This document shows, piece after piece, positions 35,578 to 43,931 of a stretch of DNA of 63,416 nucleotides. The position numbers were made by a program, and so were the translations under genes. Position 1 is the first letter of the stretch, and every line of letters begins with the position of its first letter. Below the pieces are notes generated by a model, which was given only the letters and a program-made list of their open reading frames with translations, was not told where the DNA came from and made no database searches. Source of the DNA: an uncultured Lachnospiraceae bacterium (GTDB lineage Bacteria > Bacillota > Clostridia > Lachnospirales > Lachnospiraceae); contig CACYPS010000008.1 in the NCBI GenBank assembly GCA_902776305.1, forward strand, positions 1-63,416. Direction: 5' to 3'.

Positions 35578-36642
35578 TTACCGTCTCAGTTTCGGATCAA
35601 ATGCATCACGCAGACCATCGCCCAGCAGGTTGAACGCAAGTACGATGAGGACGATGAGGACCGCCGGATATATCAATTTGTCCGGATAACTCTGAAGACC
35701 CTGACGGGCAGTATTGGCAAGAGAACCCAGCGACGGCATCGGCGCCTCAACACCCATACCGACGAATGAAAGGAAGCTCTCTGTAAATATCGCTGACGGA
35801 ATCTGCAGAGCAGTCGTAATGATGATAACACTGATGCAGTTCGGGATTATATGCTTGCGGATGATATGTGCCGGCTTTGCACCGATTGCGCGTGCCGCAA
35901 GAATATACTCATTATTTTTGATTGTAAGAATCTGTCCGCGGACCAGACGCGCCATACCTACCCAGTACAGAAGACCGAATACGATGAAGATGGAGACCAT
36001 ATTTGCACCGAATGTCTTCAGAACGAAGTTCTGGCTGGCGTCTTCGCCGAGGCTCGACTTAATAACAACGGACAGAAGGATAATGATCAGCATGTCCGGC
36101 AGCGAATATATGATATCGACGATACGCATCATGATCAGATCCGTTCGCCCTCCCGCATATCCTGCGATACTGCCATAGATAACGCCGATGATGAGGACCA
36201 GGATGCTGGCAAAAAGACCTACGGTCAGGGAGACGCGCGCACCGTAGACGACACGGATAAAATAGTCACGTCCCAGAGAGTCGGTACCCATAATGTGCGG
36301 GAATACCTTACCGCCCTGATCGATATACTCCTGCTCCACCTGTGAGTACTGGAATGCCGAGAGGTTCTTGTTCGTACGGTCACGTCTGCCGTTTACCTTG
36401 GCGATGCCCGAGTAGCTGTACGGGACGACCAACGGCGCAAAAATAATCGTTATGATGATGAGGATCAATACGATGATAGAGCCTACCGCGAGAGGGTTCT
36501 TCATGAGCTTTCTCATACCGTCACGGAAAAATGTGACAGATTCGCTCATGACCTCCTGCTGCTGTTTCTCGTCTTCTGTAGCCGGCTCAAAGAGCGCCGG
36601 ATCTATCTGCATGCTTAACGGATTTTTCTTAACTGCTTCCAT
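35578..36642 (-). CDS. oppC: Oligopeptide ABC transporter permease OppC
   Basis: 354 residues. A ~65-residue cytoplasmic N-terminus, then six transmembrane segments; the EAA-loop region is YILAARAIGAKPAHIIRKHI, the ATPase contact. An extracytoplasmic insertion with MGTDSLGRD, typical of the OppC/DppC N-terminal domain, follows the first membrane segment. The ATG at 36642 has AAAGGAAG; an upstream ATG at 36663 is not supported. It is co-transcribed with oppB, 20 bases upstream. Confidence 0.94.
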   Translation of the reverse strand: MEAVKKNPLSMQIDPALFEPATEDEKQQQEVMSESVTFFRDGMRKLMKNPLAVGSIIVLILIIITIIFAPLVVPYSYSGIAKVNGRRDRTNKNLSAFQYSQVEQEYIDQGGKVFPHIMGTDSLGRDYFIRVVYGARVSLTVGLFASILVLIIGVIYGSIAGYAGGRTDLIMMRIVDIIYSLPDMLIIILLSVVIKSSLGEDASQNFVLKTFGANMVSIFIVFGLLYWVGMARLVRGQILTIKNNEYILAARAIGAKPAHIIRKHIIPNCISVIIITTALQIPSAIFTESFLSFVGMGVEAPMPSLGSLANTARQGLQSYPDKLIYPAVLIVLIVLAFNLLGDGLRDAFDPKLRR

Positions 36643-36662
36643 ATGTCTTCCTTTCCGATTCA

Positions 36663-37574
36663 TTAATCAAGCGTGATGCGCGGATCAACGATCTTATAAG
36701 CAATATCGCTGAGCAGGTTGCAGATTACCATAACGACCGCCAGGAAAATCGTGGTAGCCATGATCAACGGGTAATCGCGATTGCTGATTGCCTTTACAAA
36801 CTGCTGTCCGAGACCTCCGATCGTGAAAATATTTTCAACAACGAGGGAGCCGGTCAGAATGTAGGCAAGCATCGGTCCGACATATGTGATAACCGGAATC
36901 AGGGCATTCCTGAGTGCATGCTTAAAGATGACAGAAACCATCGGGACACCTTTGGCTCTGGCTGTCCGAACATAGTCCTGATTCAGCGCGTCAAGCATGG
37001 AGGTCTTCGTAAGTCTTGTGACATAAGCCATGGGGTATGCCATAAGCGCGATGACCGGCAGGATATAGCTTCGGGATGATGCATCGAATACCGGGAGAAC
37101 TTTCAGTTCGATACAGAATACCAGAAGAAGGAGCGTCGCAAAGACGAAGGAAGGCATAGCTGTAAACAAAGTGGTGAAGAATACGATGATTCGGTCCGGC
37201 CATCTGTTGCGGAACAGCGCTGCCAGAGCACCGAGAATGATGCCGAAGATAATGGCAAATACCGCTGCCGTGAGACCAAGTCTCGCCGATACTTTGAAAC
37301 ATGATGACAGAGTAGTGCTTATTTCGCGGCCTGTCTTAAGAGAAACACCGAAATCGCCGTGCAGCAGGTTCCTCATATACAGAATGAACTGGATGTGAAC
37401 CGGCTTATCAAGGTTGTAGCGTGCCTCAAGGGCTGCTTTGGTGGCTGCGGAGAGTGCCTTCTCCGAGTTGAAAGGTCCGCCCGGAATAGCATTCATCGCA
37501 AAAAATGTGATCAGGCAGATAATAAAGATACTGACGAGTGCCAGCAGGATACGTTTGAAGACGTAACGACCCAT
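36663..37574 (-). CDS. oppB: Oligopeptide ABC transporter permease OppB
   Basis: 303 residues, six transmembrane segments. The N-terminus MGRYVFKRILLALVSIFI is the family start, and the EAA loop is YVRTARAKGVPMVSVIFKHA. First gene of the operon; AAGGGAGG stands 9 bases before the ATG at 37574. It forms the translocation path with OppC. Confidence 0.94.
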   Translation of the reverse strand: MGRYVFKRILLALVSIFIICLITFFAMNAIPGGPFNSEKALSAATKAALEARYNLDKPVHIQFILYMRNLLHGDFGVSLKTGREISTTLSSCFKVSARLGLTAAVFAIIFGIILGALAALFRNRWPDRIIVFFTTLFTAMPSFVFATLLLLVFCIELKVLPVFDASSRSYILPVIALMAYPMAYVTRLTKTSMLDALNQDYVRTARAKGVPMVSVIFKHALRNALIPVITYVGPMLAYILTGSLVVENIFTIGGLGQQFVKAISNRDYPLIMATTIFLAVVMVICNLLSDIAYKIVDPRITLD

Positions 37575-37683
37575 GGTGAAAAACCTCCCTTGTAGATTCT
37601 GCTCTTTCCCGAACTGCAATCCTTAGGATGTCATAAGGCATTTTGACGGGATTTGCACAGGGGAGTTGAAGCGCATTGTCATA

Positions 37684-37711
37684 ATTATACATCTATTTTG
37701 TAATAAAACAA
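37684..37711 (-). promoter_or_regulatory. Promoter of the opp operon
   Basis: On the minus strand TTGTTT (37711-37706), a 16-base spacer and a perfect TATAAT (37689-37684), about 110 bases upstream of oppB. The rest of the 302-base gap to cas2 (37575-37876) shows no gene and no cas2 terminator. Confidence 0.65.
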
Positions 37712-37876
37712 GTTTGAAGTGTTATTTGTGTCCTAAAAACACTATTTATGACAATTCTGTCCAAGGGATTTTGATACTTTTGACGATGGTTTGGGATTTG
37801 AGATTTACACCCCCGCAGTTTCCTCTGTTAATCCTACAAATTGCAATCGGAGAACATATAGCGTTCTATAATTTCC

Positions 37877-38167
37877 TCATAAAACCAATATCTCATCTAC
37901 CTCGAGACCCTTATTAACTCCGAAATGCTCAATTTTTGTCTTATATTTACTACCAAGATAATAGAATCGCAGGCTATCCTTCGCCCCATCAATAATTTCT
38001 TTTAAATTCGTTTGCAAGACTTTGCATTGAGCTGGCTCAATATCACATTCAAAAACAGAACATTGAACTCTTTTTCCATATTTTTCGCAGTATTTCGCCA
38101 CTTGTCTAAGCCGTTTACGTCCAGCTGCATCCTCCGTATTCACATCATAAGTAATCAGAACAAACAT
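37877..38167 (-). CDS. cas2: CRISPR-associated endoribonuclease Cas2 (type I-C)
   Basis: 96 residues. MFVLITYDVNTEDAAGRKRL has the ferredoxin-like first strand with the conserved Asp8; the later YGKRVQCSVFECDIE is the second half of the fold. With Cas1 it forms the spacer integrase. The ATG at 38167 follows GGGAGG; the frame open upstream has no support. Last gene of the adaptation group cas4-cas1-cas2. Confidence 0.95.
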   Translation of the reverse strand: MFVLITYDVNTEDAAGRKRLRQVAKYCEKYGKRVQCSVFECDIEPAQCKVLQTNLKEIIDGAKDSLRFYYLGSKYKTKIEHFGVNKGLEVDEILVL

Positions 38168-38318
38168 TTCTGCCTCCCTGCAATTTCTACGCCAAAGCAA
38201 ATATTACTAAACCAATTTTATTTCATAGTTAGTTTTTTGTTTCATAATATATGACTTTCACACTTCTTAAACATCCAATCAAATTGGAAATTCTATTTAA
38301 TATCTACATAGCGATGTA

Positions 38319-39350
38319 TCACTTCCAAAGAAATACTGGGTAACCATCTAAATCTCCCCGCAGATATCTGGATAGTAGTAATGCTTGAATATATGGAATC
38401 TGACCCCAACATACTTTTTCTTTCAAATACGGATGGGTTAATTCTTCCTTCTTTCTCATTTGCCATTGTCCAAAGAATACCTTTCTTCCGTCATCATTTA
38501 ATAATACTGCCCCATTCTCTTTTTCAGCAAAATGTTTGGCGTTTATTTGTCTCTGATTTATTAAAGTGAGGATGAATCGGTCCACCATAACACATCTGAA
38601 TTCCTCCATCAAATCAAGAGCCAAGGACTCCCTTCCTGGGCGATCTCTGTGTAAAAAACCAACATACGGGTCAAGGCCAACACCTTCCAATGCGCTTACA
38701 CAATCATTTGCCAGAACCCTATATCCAAATGACAGCAAAGCATTTACTCTATCCAGTGGAGGCCTTCTGCTTCTCGTTTTAAATTCAAAATCCTCCTTTT
38801 GATTTAGAATCAAATCATTAAATACCTCAAAATAATTGGTTGCTGCCTGACCTTCCAATCCTCTTATTGATTCTAAATCTGTCATTGACAGTACTTGTTT
38901 ATAGCCTTCTGTCAAATACTTCGATTTAAGTTTTATCTTCTCAGAATCCACTCGAAGACCATGGTCTCTCACAGTTCGTTCAAGAAGCCATTTGGAATTA
39001 TATACTTTTCCAAAAATAAAATTACGAGCTATTAGAGCACTCTCCTCCTCACTATCAGATACTCTGTTTTGTTTTTTACGAAGCAATACATTTCCCTTAG
39101 TCCTACCAGTTGGCATCGCCAGAAACCGTCCCTCCGGACTAAAAAAACTAATAGAGATACCCCTGTTCGCACATTCGCCGATAAGTGCGGGACTGGCTCC
39201 CTTATAACTGAAACTAAAAATACTCTCCAAACTCAACAAAGGAATGTCCCTATGACTCCCATCTTCCATATAGACTACAGCGTTTTCATTCTTCAATGAT
39301 AAATATGCGTTTTCACTTAGTATATATAACGTATTTAACAGTTTTTTCAT
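38319..39350 (-). CDS. cas1: CRISPR-associated integrase Cas1 (type I-C)
   Basis: 343 residues, standard length. N-terminal beta domain (NTLYILSENAYLSLKNENAV), then the helical metal site: the glutamate in SIRGLEGQAATNYFEVF, the histidine in VGFLHRDRPGRESLALDLME and Asp/Glu in DLMEEFR. All metal ligands appear intact. It integrates prespacers at the leader end. Its start overlaps the cas4 stop as ATGA. Confidence 0.96.
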   Translation of the reverse strand: MKKLLNTLYILSENAYLSLKNENAVVYMEDGSHRDIPLLSLESIFSFSYKGASPALIGECANRGISISFFSPEGRFLAMPTGRTKGNVLLRKKQNRVSDSEEESALIARNFIFGKVYNSKWLLERTVRDHGLRVDSEKIKLKSKYLTEGYKQVLSMTDLESIRGLEGQAATNYFEVFNDLILNQKEDFEFKTRSRRPPLDRVNALLSFGYRVLANDCVSALEGVGLDPYVGFLHRDRPGRESLALDLMEEFRCVMVDRFILTLINQRQINAKHFAEKENGAVLLNDDGRKVFFGQWQMRKKEELTHPYLKEKVCWGQIPYIQALLLSRYLRGDLDGYPVFLWK

Positions 39351-40018
39351 TTCTCTCCCTGCATGTGTTTCTGTAAGTACAAGTTTACTGACTCCTTTTC
39401 TTGTATTTCCGGCAAACAGATACTGTTCAGTGAACAGTTCTTACACTTTTTCCCGGGCTTAACTTTTGGGGTATAGCCTCGTTTATAATACTGATTCATC
39501 TCCTGCAGAGCTTTCCTAACTATATTTCTAAGTTCCTCAGTAAATTCAACCTCTACTCGACGGTGAGTCTCACCATAAAACAAATCCCCGATTTTTATAT
39601 CACAACATAGCATTTCTTCGAGGCACAGTGCTTGCCCGCAAAGCTGTGCTTCGTCTTCCTGTCCTTTTTTGGGCCTGCCATGCTTAAATTCAACAGGTCG
39701 GGGAATCCATTTTCCATTCCTACCATTTAAGCTTATTCCGTTAGTATCTTCATGAAATTCAACTACATCACAAACTCCGACAACTCCAAGTTTATCCGAC
39801 TTCACCTTCATCCCTCTAACAGTAAGTATCTTTCCTCTCAGCTCTGTTTGGGTTTCATCATGAGCTCGTTTGTGCATAATTTCACCCTCGACAGTTTTTA
39901 GATTATCGTCCCACTGTTGTTCAATATGTATAAGTGCCCATTGTCTTCTACAGAAAAGAAAATGCTGTAACTCCGATAATTGTCTGTAATCATCTTCGCT
40001 AATTGATTCTATATCCAT
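39347..40018 (-). CDS. cas4: CRISPR-associated exonuclease Cas4 (type I-C)
   Basis: About 223 residues. RecB-type nuclease: FLFCRRQWALIHIE with the first cluster cysteine, the DVVEF and PVEFKHGRPK motifs (metal and catalytic Lys), and C-terminal CKNCSLNSIC, giving the four cysteines of the iron-sulphur cluster. Cas4 trims prespacers and sets PAM choice and orientation. The start is uncertain: ATG at 40018 is used here; a GTG at 40036 is possible. Only 58 bases separate it from the array, so it may be expressed by read-through from the array or from a weak promoter in this gap. Confidence 0.93.
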   Translation of the reverse strand: MDIESISEDDYRQLSELQHFLFCRRQWALIHIEQQWDDNLKTVEGEIMHKRAHDETQTELRGKILTVRGMKVKSDKLGVVGVCDVVEFHEDTNGISLNGRNGKWIPRPVEFKHGRPKKGQEDEAQLCGQALCLEEMLCCDIKIGDLFYGETHRRVEVEFTEELRNIVRKALQEMNQYYKRGYTPKVKPGKKCKNCSLNSICLPEIQEKESVNLYLQKHMQGEK

Positions 40019-40094
40019 ATCATTCTCTATTCCCACAATTATTTATAAATCCTTTCCTATCGTATCAATTAACTAATATAGCCTCTCTCAGGGA

Positions 40095-42447
40095 ATTTCA
40101 ATCCACGCCTCCCTCACGGGAGGCGACAATGTCGCCGTGATTTTCCTTCAGGCATATCTCAAATTTCAATCCACGCCTCTCTTAATATTCATCGTCATTA
40201 TTATCATTTCAATCCACGCCTCCCTCACGGGAGGCGACTGTCGAGTACTGGGAAGCTGACCTTTCCAACCCGAATTTCAATCCACGCCTCCCTCACGGGA
40301 GGCGACAGTATCACTCTCCGCCAGCGCATTATTGATAGCTATTTCAATCCACGCCTCCCTCACGGGAGGCGACAGGACGAAGGTGGAGTAGACCGGAGCC
40401 TGTCCGATTTCAATCCACGCCTCCCTCACGGGAGGCGACCAGATCGGATCGCCGTCTAAGGTACAGATTAAATTTCAATCCACGCCTCCCTCACGGGAGG
40501 CGACGGCAAGAACCGTTCCGGCATCTGTAGCTGCATCTTCATTTCAATCCACGCCTCCCTCACGGGAGGCGACAAGCACGATGACGTCCATCACGTCTAC
40601 CGTCAAATTTCAATCCACGCCTCCCTCACGGGAGGCGACCAGGTCTTGTGATGACCATCGGTGGAGCATTCATATTTCAATCCACGCCTCCCTCACGGGA
40701 GGCGACTACTGCTACGGTGGCTATGATCATAGCTACCATATTTCAATCCACGCCTCCCTCACGGGAGGCGACAGATTCGGACTTGATAAAATCGCGGGGC
40801 ATTGGAATTTCAATCCACGCCTCCCTCACGGGAGGCGACACATCTATGGCATCAATTGCATTATATGTCACAAATTTCAATCCACGCCTCCCTCACGGGA
40901 GGCGACCAAAGCGTCGTATCAGGCGAACATCGATATGGTTATTTCAATCCACGCCTCCCTCACGGGAGGCGACGGAATCGGCGCTATCACGATCAACAAG
41001 TTAATGGAATTTCAATCCACGCCTCCCTCACGGGAGGCGACGATGGTGAGATGGAGAATAAGGATTGGAGGTGATATTTCAATCCACGCCTCCCTCACGG
41101 GAGGCGACTTTTTTGCGACCATATAACCATCTTTCTGCACGTATTTCAATCCACGCCTCCCTCACGGGAGGCGACGCAAGAGCATCGCCTGCTTTCTCAG
41201 CGCCCTCATTTCAATCCACGCCTCCCTCACGGGAGGCGACGTTTACATAAGACGCACCTCCGTCCCTAGACAGATTTCAATCCACGCCTCCCTCACGGGA
41301 GGCGACTGTGCTCTTTCAGGATCTCTCCGACCGTCTGCGCATTTCAATCCACGCCTCCCTCACGGGAGGCGACTATATCCTCCGGCGCCACATGTCTCAG
41401 ATAAATTATTTCAATCCACGCCTCCCTCACGGGAGGCGACGCATCTATCCTGATACGGTGACAAGATATGCGGAGATTTCAATCCACGCCTCCCTCACGG
41501 GAGGCGACGAGATCGCCAAAGAATACAAGAACAGGAGAACAGATTTCAATCCACGCCTCCCTCACGGGAGGCGACTCAGGACGAGCTGGACACGGGTGCT
41601 CCTGTCATGATTTCAATCCACGCCTCCCTCACGGGAGGCGACCGGCGGCTTCCTTATACTCTGCGACGAGTTTCTGATTTCAATCCACGCCTCCCTCACG
41701 GGAGGCGACGAAAGGAGAACCGATGGCAAACGCTGAAGCGATTATTTCAATCCACGCCTCCCTCACGGGAGGCGACCTGACGCGGGAAACGTAGGCCTTG
41801 CAAGAGGTACGCATTTCAATCCACGCCTCCCTCACGGGAGGCGACCTCCCTTCCGCTTTAAGAATCCACCAAGACCCTCATTTCAATCCACGCCTCCCTC
41901 ACGGGAGGCGACCTTTTCCGTTTTACGTTATCGGCATAAAATATGGTATTTCAATCCACGCCTCCCTCACGGGAGGCGACGAAAATCATGGGCTTTTGTT
42001 ATATAGACTATTCAATTTCAATCCACGCCTCCCTCACGGGAGGCGACTGACCTCACGCAGTATGACACAAAGGAGGCAAGATTTCAATCCACGCCTCCCT
42101 CACGGGAGGCGACGGGGTCCGTTGGTACGAGCAGCCGGAAGGCAGTAAAATTTCAATCCACGCCTCCCTCACGGGAGGCGACATAAAGAAAGCGGGCCGG
42201 GAAGCTCTCGCCAAAATTTCAATCCACGCCTCCCTCACGGGAGGCGACCTCAATGTTCTTCATCGCCGCCTCTTCGTTCCAATTTCAATCCACGCCTCCC
42301 TCACGGGAGGCGACGGCTGTCGCCGAATCCGATCTTGAATCCCTTCTTATTTCAATCCACGCCTCCCTCACGGGAGGCGACCGGACAGTTTCTCTTCGAG
42401 AATGCCTATAAGTGATTTCAATCCACGCCTCCCTCACGGGAGGCGAC
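40095..42447 (-). CRISPR. Type I-C CRISPR array, 35 full repeats and 1 truncated
   Basis: The repeat is 33 bases. On the crRNA (minus) strand it reads GTCGCCTCCC-GTGAGGGAGGC-GTGGATTGAAAT, with hairpin GCCTCCC/GGGAGGC and the 3' ATTGAAAT handle typical of I-C. Spacers are 32 to 36 bases. Full repeats are essentially identical. The left end is the old end: the second repeat (from 40163) keeps only 17 bases, and GCCTCTCTCAGGGA at 40081-40094 looks like one more decayed repeat. The leader is therefore at the right, beside cas7. Most spacers translate openly and look phage-like, but those at 40307-40340 and 41374-41407 resemble chromosomal nadE and polY. Confidence 0.98.
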
Positions 42448-42619
42448 AGCGAAAACTACCAATTCTAATCCATTGCAACCAGTAGTTTTCGTTATTTTAT
42501 ACAGTAATCCATGGTATTTAATAGCTTTGATATACAAAATCTTAGTTCTCAATACCTCTTATTCTTTTTTTCAGGTGCGAACCCTCCAGCACATTTATGA
42601 GCGATACACATTCGCACCC
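42448..42619 (-). promoter_or_regulatory. CRISPR leader
   Basis: AT-rich gap between the newest repeat and the cas7 stop. CGAAAACTAC (42450-42459) and GTAGTTTTCG (42482-42491) are a perfect inverted repeat starting 3 bases from the first repeat, a possible integrase or transcription signal. GGTGCGAA (42574-42581) and TTCGCACC (42611-42618) form a second pair near the cas7 stop, with no T tract on the minus strand. Confidence 0.75.
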
Positions 42620-43564
42620 TTAATCTCTTATCTCGCAAACTACTCCATTCGGAATCTCATCCTCTGCTATATAGATATTATAATCGGAAAAATCACGAGG
42701 TGAAACTACTCCTTCTTTCTTCGTTGCCGTCACAAGATCAAACAGTTTATGTGCTGGTGCATTACCCAGCTCAGAGGAATGCTTGAAAATCACTAACTTT
42801 CGAACTGCCATTTGTCCTCTTGCAGCAGAGTGATCAAATTCAAACATATTTACTATTGCATCCCAGAGAAGTTCCAAGTCTTCTTCACTAAAGCCAGTAG
42901 TCTTTCTTGCAAGATTTGCAGACACATAGCCTTCACAACGATATAACCCGTAAGGAACAATATACTTATTTCCCATCTCTGTCTTCTTGTTTTCAGCATC
43001 CGACTCCGTTGTTATCGCAACACGAGTAATAGACACCTCCTGAGTAATTATTGGGTCTATAGACTGTGCAAAACTCATCTGTACCGGTCCCCTGACCTGA
43101 CCACAATTCAACGCTCCCTTAACCATAGTTGTCAAGACAGCGCCGAATGTCCGTATATCAAAGAACTCTTTACACATATAATCTCTAATCATTATATCGA
43201 GTTCATTATCATTTGCCGACTCCTTTTCTTTCTTCAACCGCTGCTTAGCTTCCTTTATCGCTTGCGCAAGATTCTTGCGTTCCATTTCTGCAGCTCCTGA
43301 AATCCCAATAGATTCAAACGCTTCATTATCACTACGGTTTAAAGGAACATTCTTTTTAATATAGATACGGTAACCCTCTTCATCTTCCTTAACGGTCTCT
43401 ACATAATCCCTGATTTTTCTTTTCAAACATACATCCGTGACAAGACCAAGACCTGTTTCCTGATCTATTCTAGGCATGTTTCCTGCATCTGGGTCTCCAT
43501 TTGGATTTCCATTCTTAACATCAAAAAACACCACGAACTCATATCGATTTTTCAACACTGCCAT
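42620..43564 (-). CDS. cas7: Cascade backbone protein Cas7 (Csd2), type I-C
   Basis: 314 residues. Starts NRYEFVVFFDVKNGNPNGDP, the Cas7c signature; later RDYMCKEFFDIRTFGAVL and GQVRGPVQMSFAQSIDPI. Several copies bind the spacer part of crRNA. AAGGAGG precedes the ATG, 4 bases after the cas8c stop. It is the last interference gene before the array. Confidence 0.96.
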   Translation of the reverse strand: MAVLKNRYEFVVFFDVKNGNPNGDPDAGNMPRIDQETGLGLVTDVCLKRKIRDYVETVKEDEEGYRIYIKKNVPLNRSDNEAFESIGISGAAEMERKNLAQAIKEAKQRLKKEKESANDNELDIMIRDYMCKEFFDIRTFGAVLTTMVKGALNCGQVRGPVQMSFAQSIDPIITQEVSITRVAITTESDAENKKTEMGNKYIVPYGLYRCEGYVSANLARKTTGFSEEDLELLWDAIVNMFEFDHSAARGQMAVRKLVIFKHSSELGNAPAHKLFDLVTATKKEGVVSPRDFSDYNIYIAEDEIPNGVVCEIRD

Positions 43565-43568
43565 TCCC

Positions 43569-43931
43569 TTACTCCTCCTTATTTTTTGATTTAAAAAAAC
43601 TCTGTCTCTGATGGTAATATCCTAAATAGTACACTCCTTGTTCCTGAAGATTAAGACGCGTGGGATATACTGTCTTTATTCTGCCTTGCAGGTCTCCAAT
43701 CATCTTGTCGTAATACACTTTTTTCCCATCAGATAATTTTTTCATATGATGTTGTGATAATTTGAATAGGATTGGAAATACCGTAGCCGGTGTCGACCCA
43801 GCACTATTAAAATATCTATCCTTGATAGTGGTTTTTATGCCTGGATTGGCATCCTGCTGTATTTTTTCCAGCACAGCAAAAGTCCTTCCTAAAACATAAG
43901 GTAAATTATCACTACATTCGTTCAACTCCAT
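43569..43931 (-). CDS. cas11c: Cas11c small subunit from an internal start in cas8c
   Basis: Inside cas8c, in frame, AGGGAGG (minus strand, 43946-43940) stands eight bases before an ATG at 43931. Translation from there gives a 120-residue helical protein beginning MELNECSDNLPYVLGRTFA. In type I-C systems the small subunit is known to be translated independently from the 3' end of cas8c, and this is the expected place and size. The strong ribosome site within a coding region is the direct evidence; expression is inferred. Confidence 0.8.
   Translation of the reverse strand: MELNECSDNLPYVLGRTFAVLEKIQQDANPGIKTTIKDRYFNSAGSTPATVFPILFKLSQHHMKKLSDGKKVYYDKMIGDLQGRIKTVYPTRLNLQEQGVYYLGYYHQRQSFFKSKNKEE

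Noticed and set aside
40581-42253. Open frames inside the CRISPR array with repeated FQSTPPSREAT, ISIHASLTGGD and NPRLPHGRR peptides
   Set aside because: They are translations of the repeat in three frames and have no ribosome sites; the region is an array.
41509-42414. Further spacer matches within the window
   Set aside because: I compared the other spacers by eye, as DNA and as translations, with genes in the window; only short chance similarities appeared (for example LSRD shared with NadE), so only two matches are reported.
42574-42618. GGTGCGAA/TTCGCACC hairpin as a cas7 terminator
   Set aside because: On the minus strand it is followed by TGAAAAAAAG, an A tract rather than T, so it does not fit intrinsic termination.
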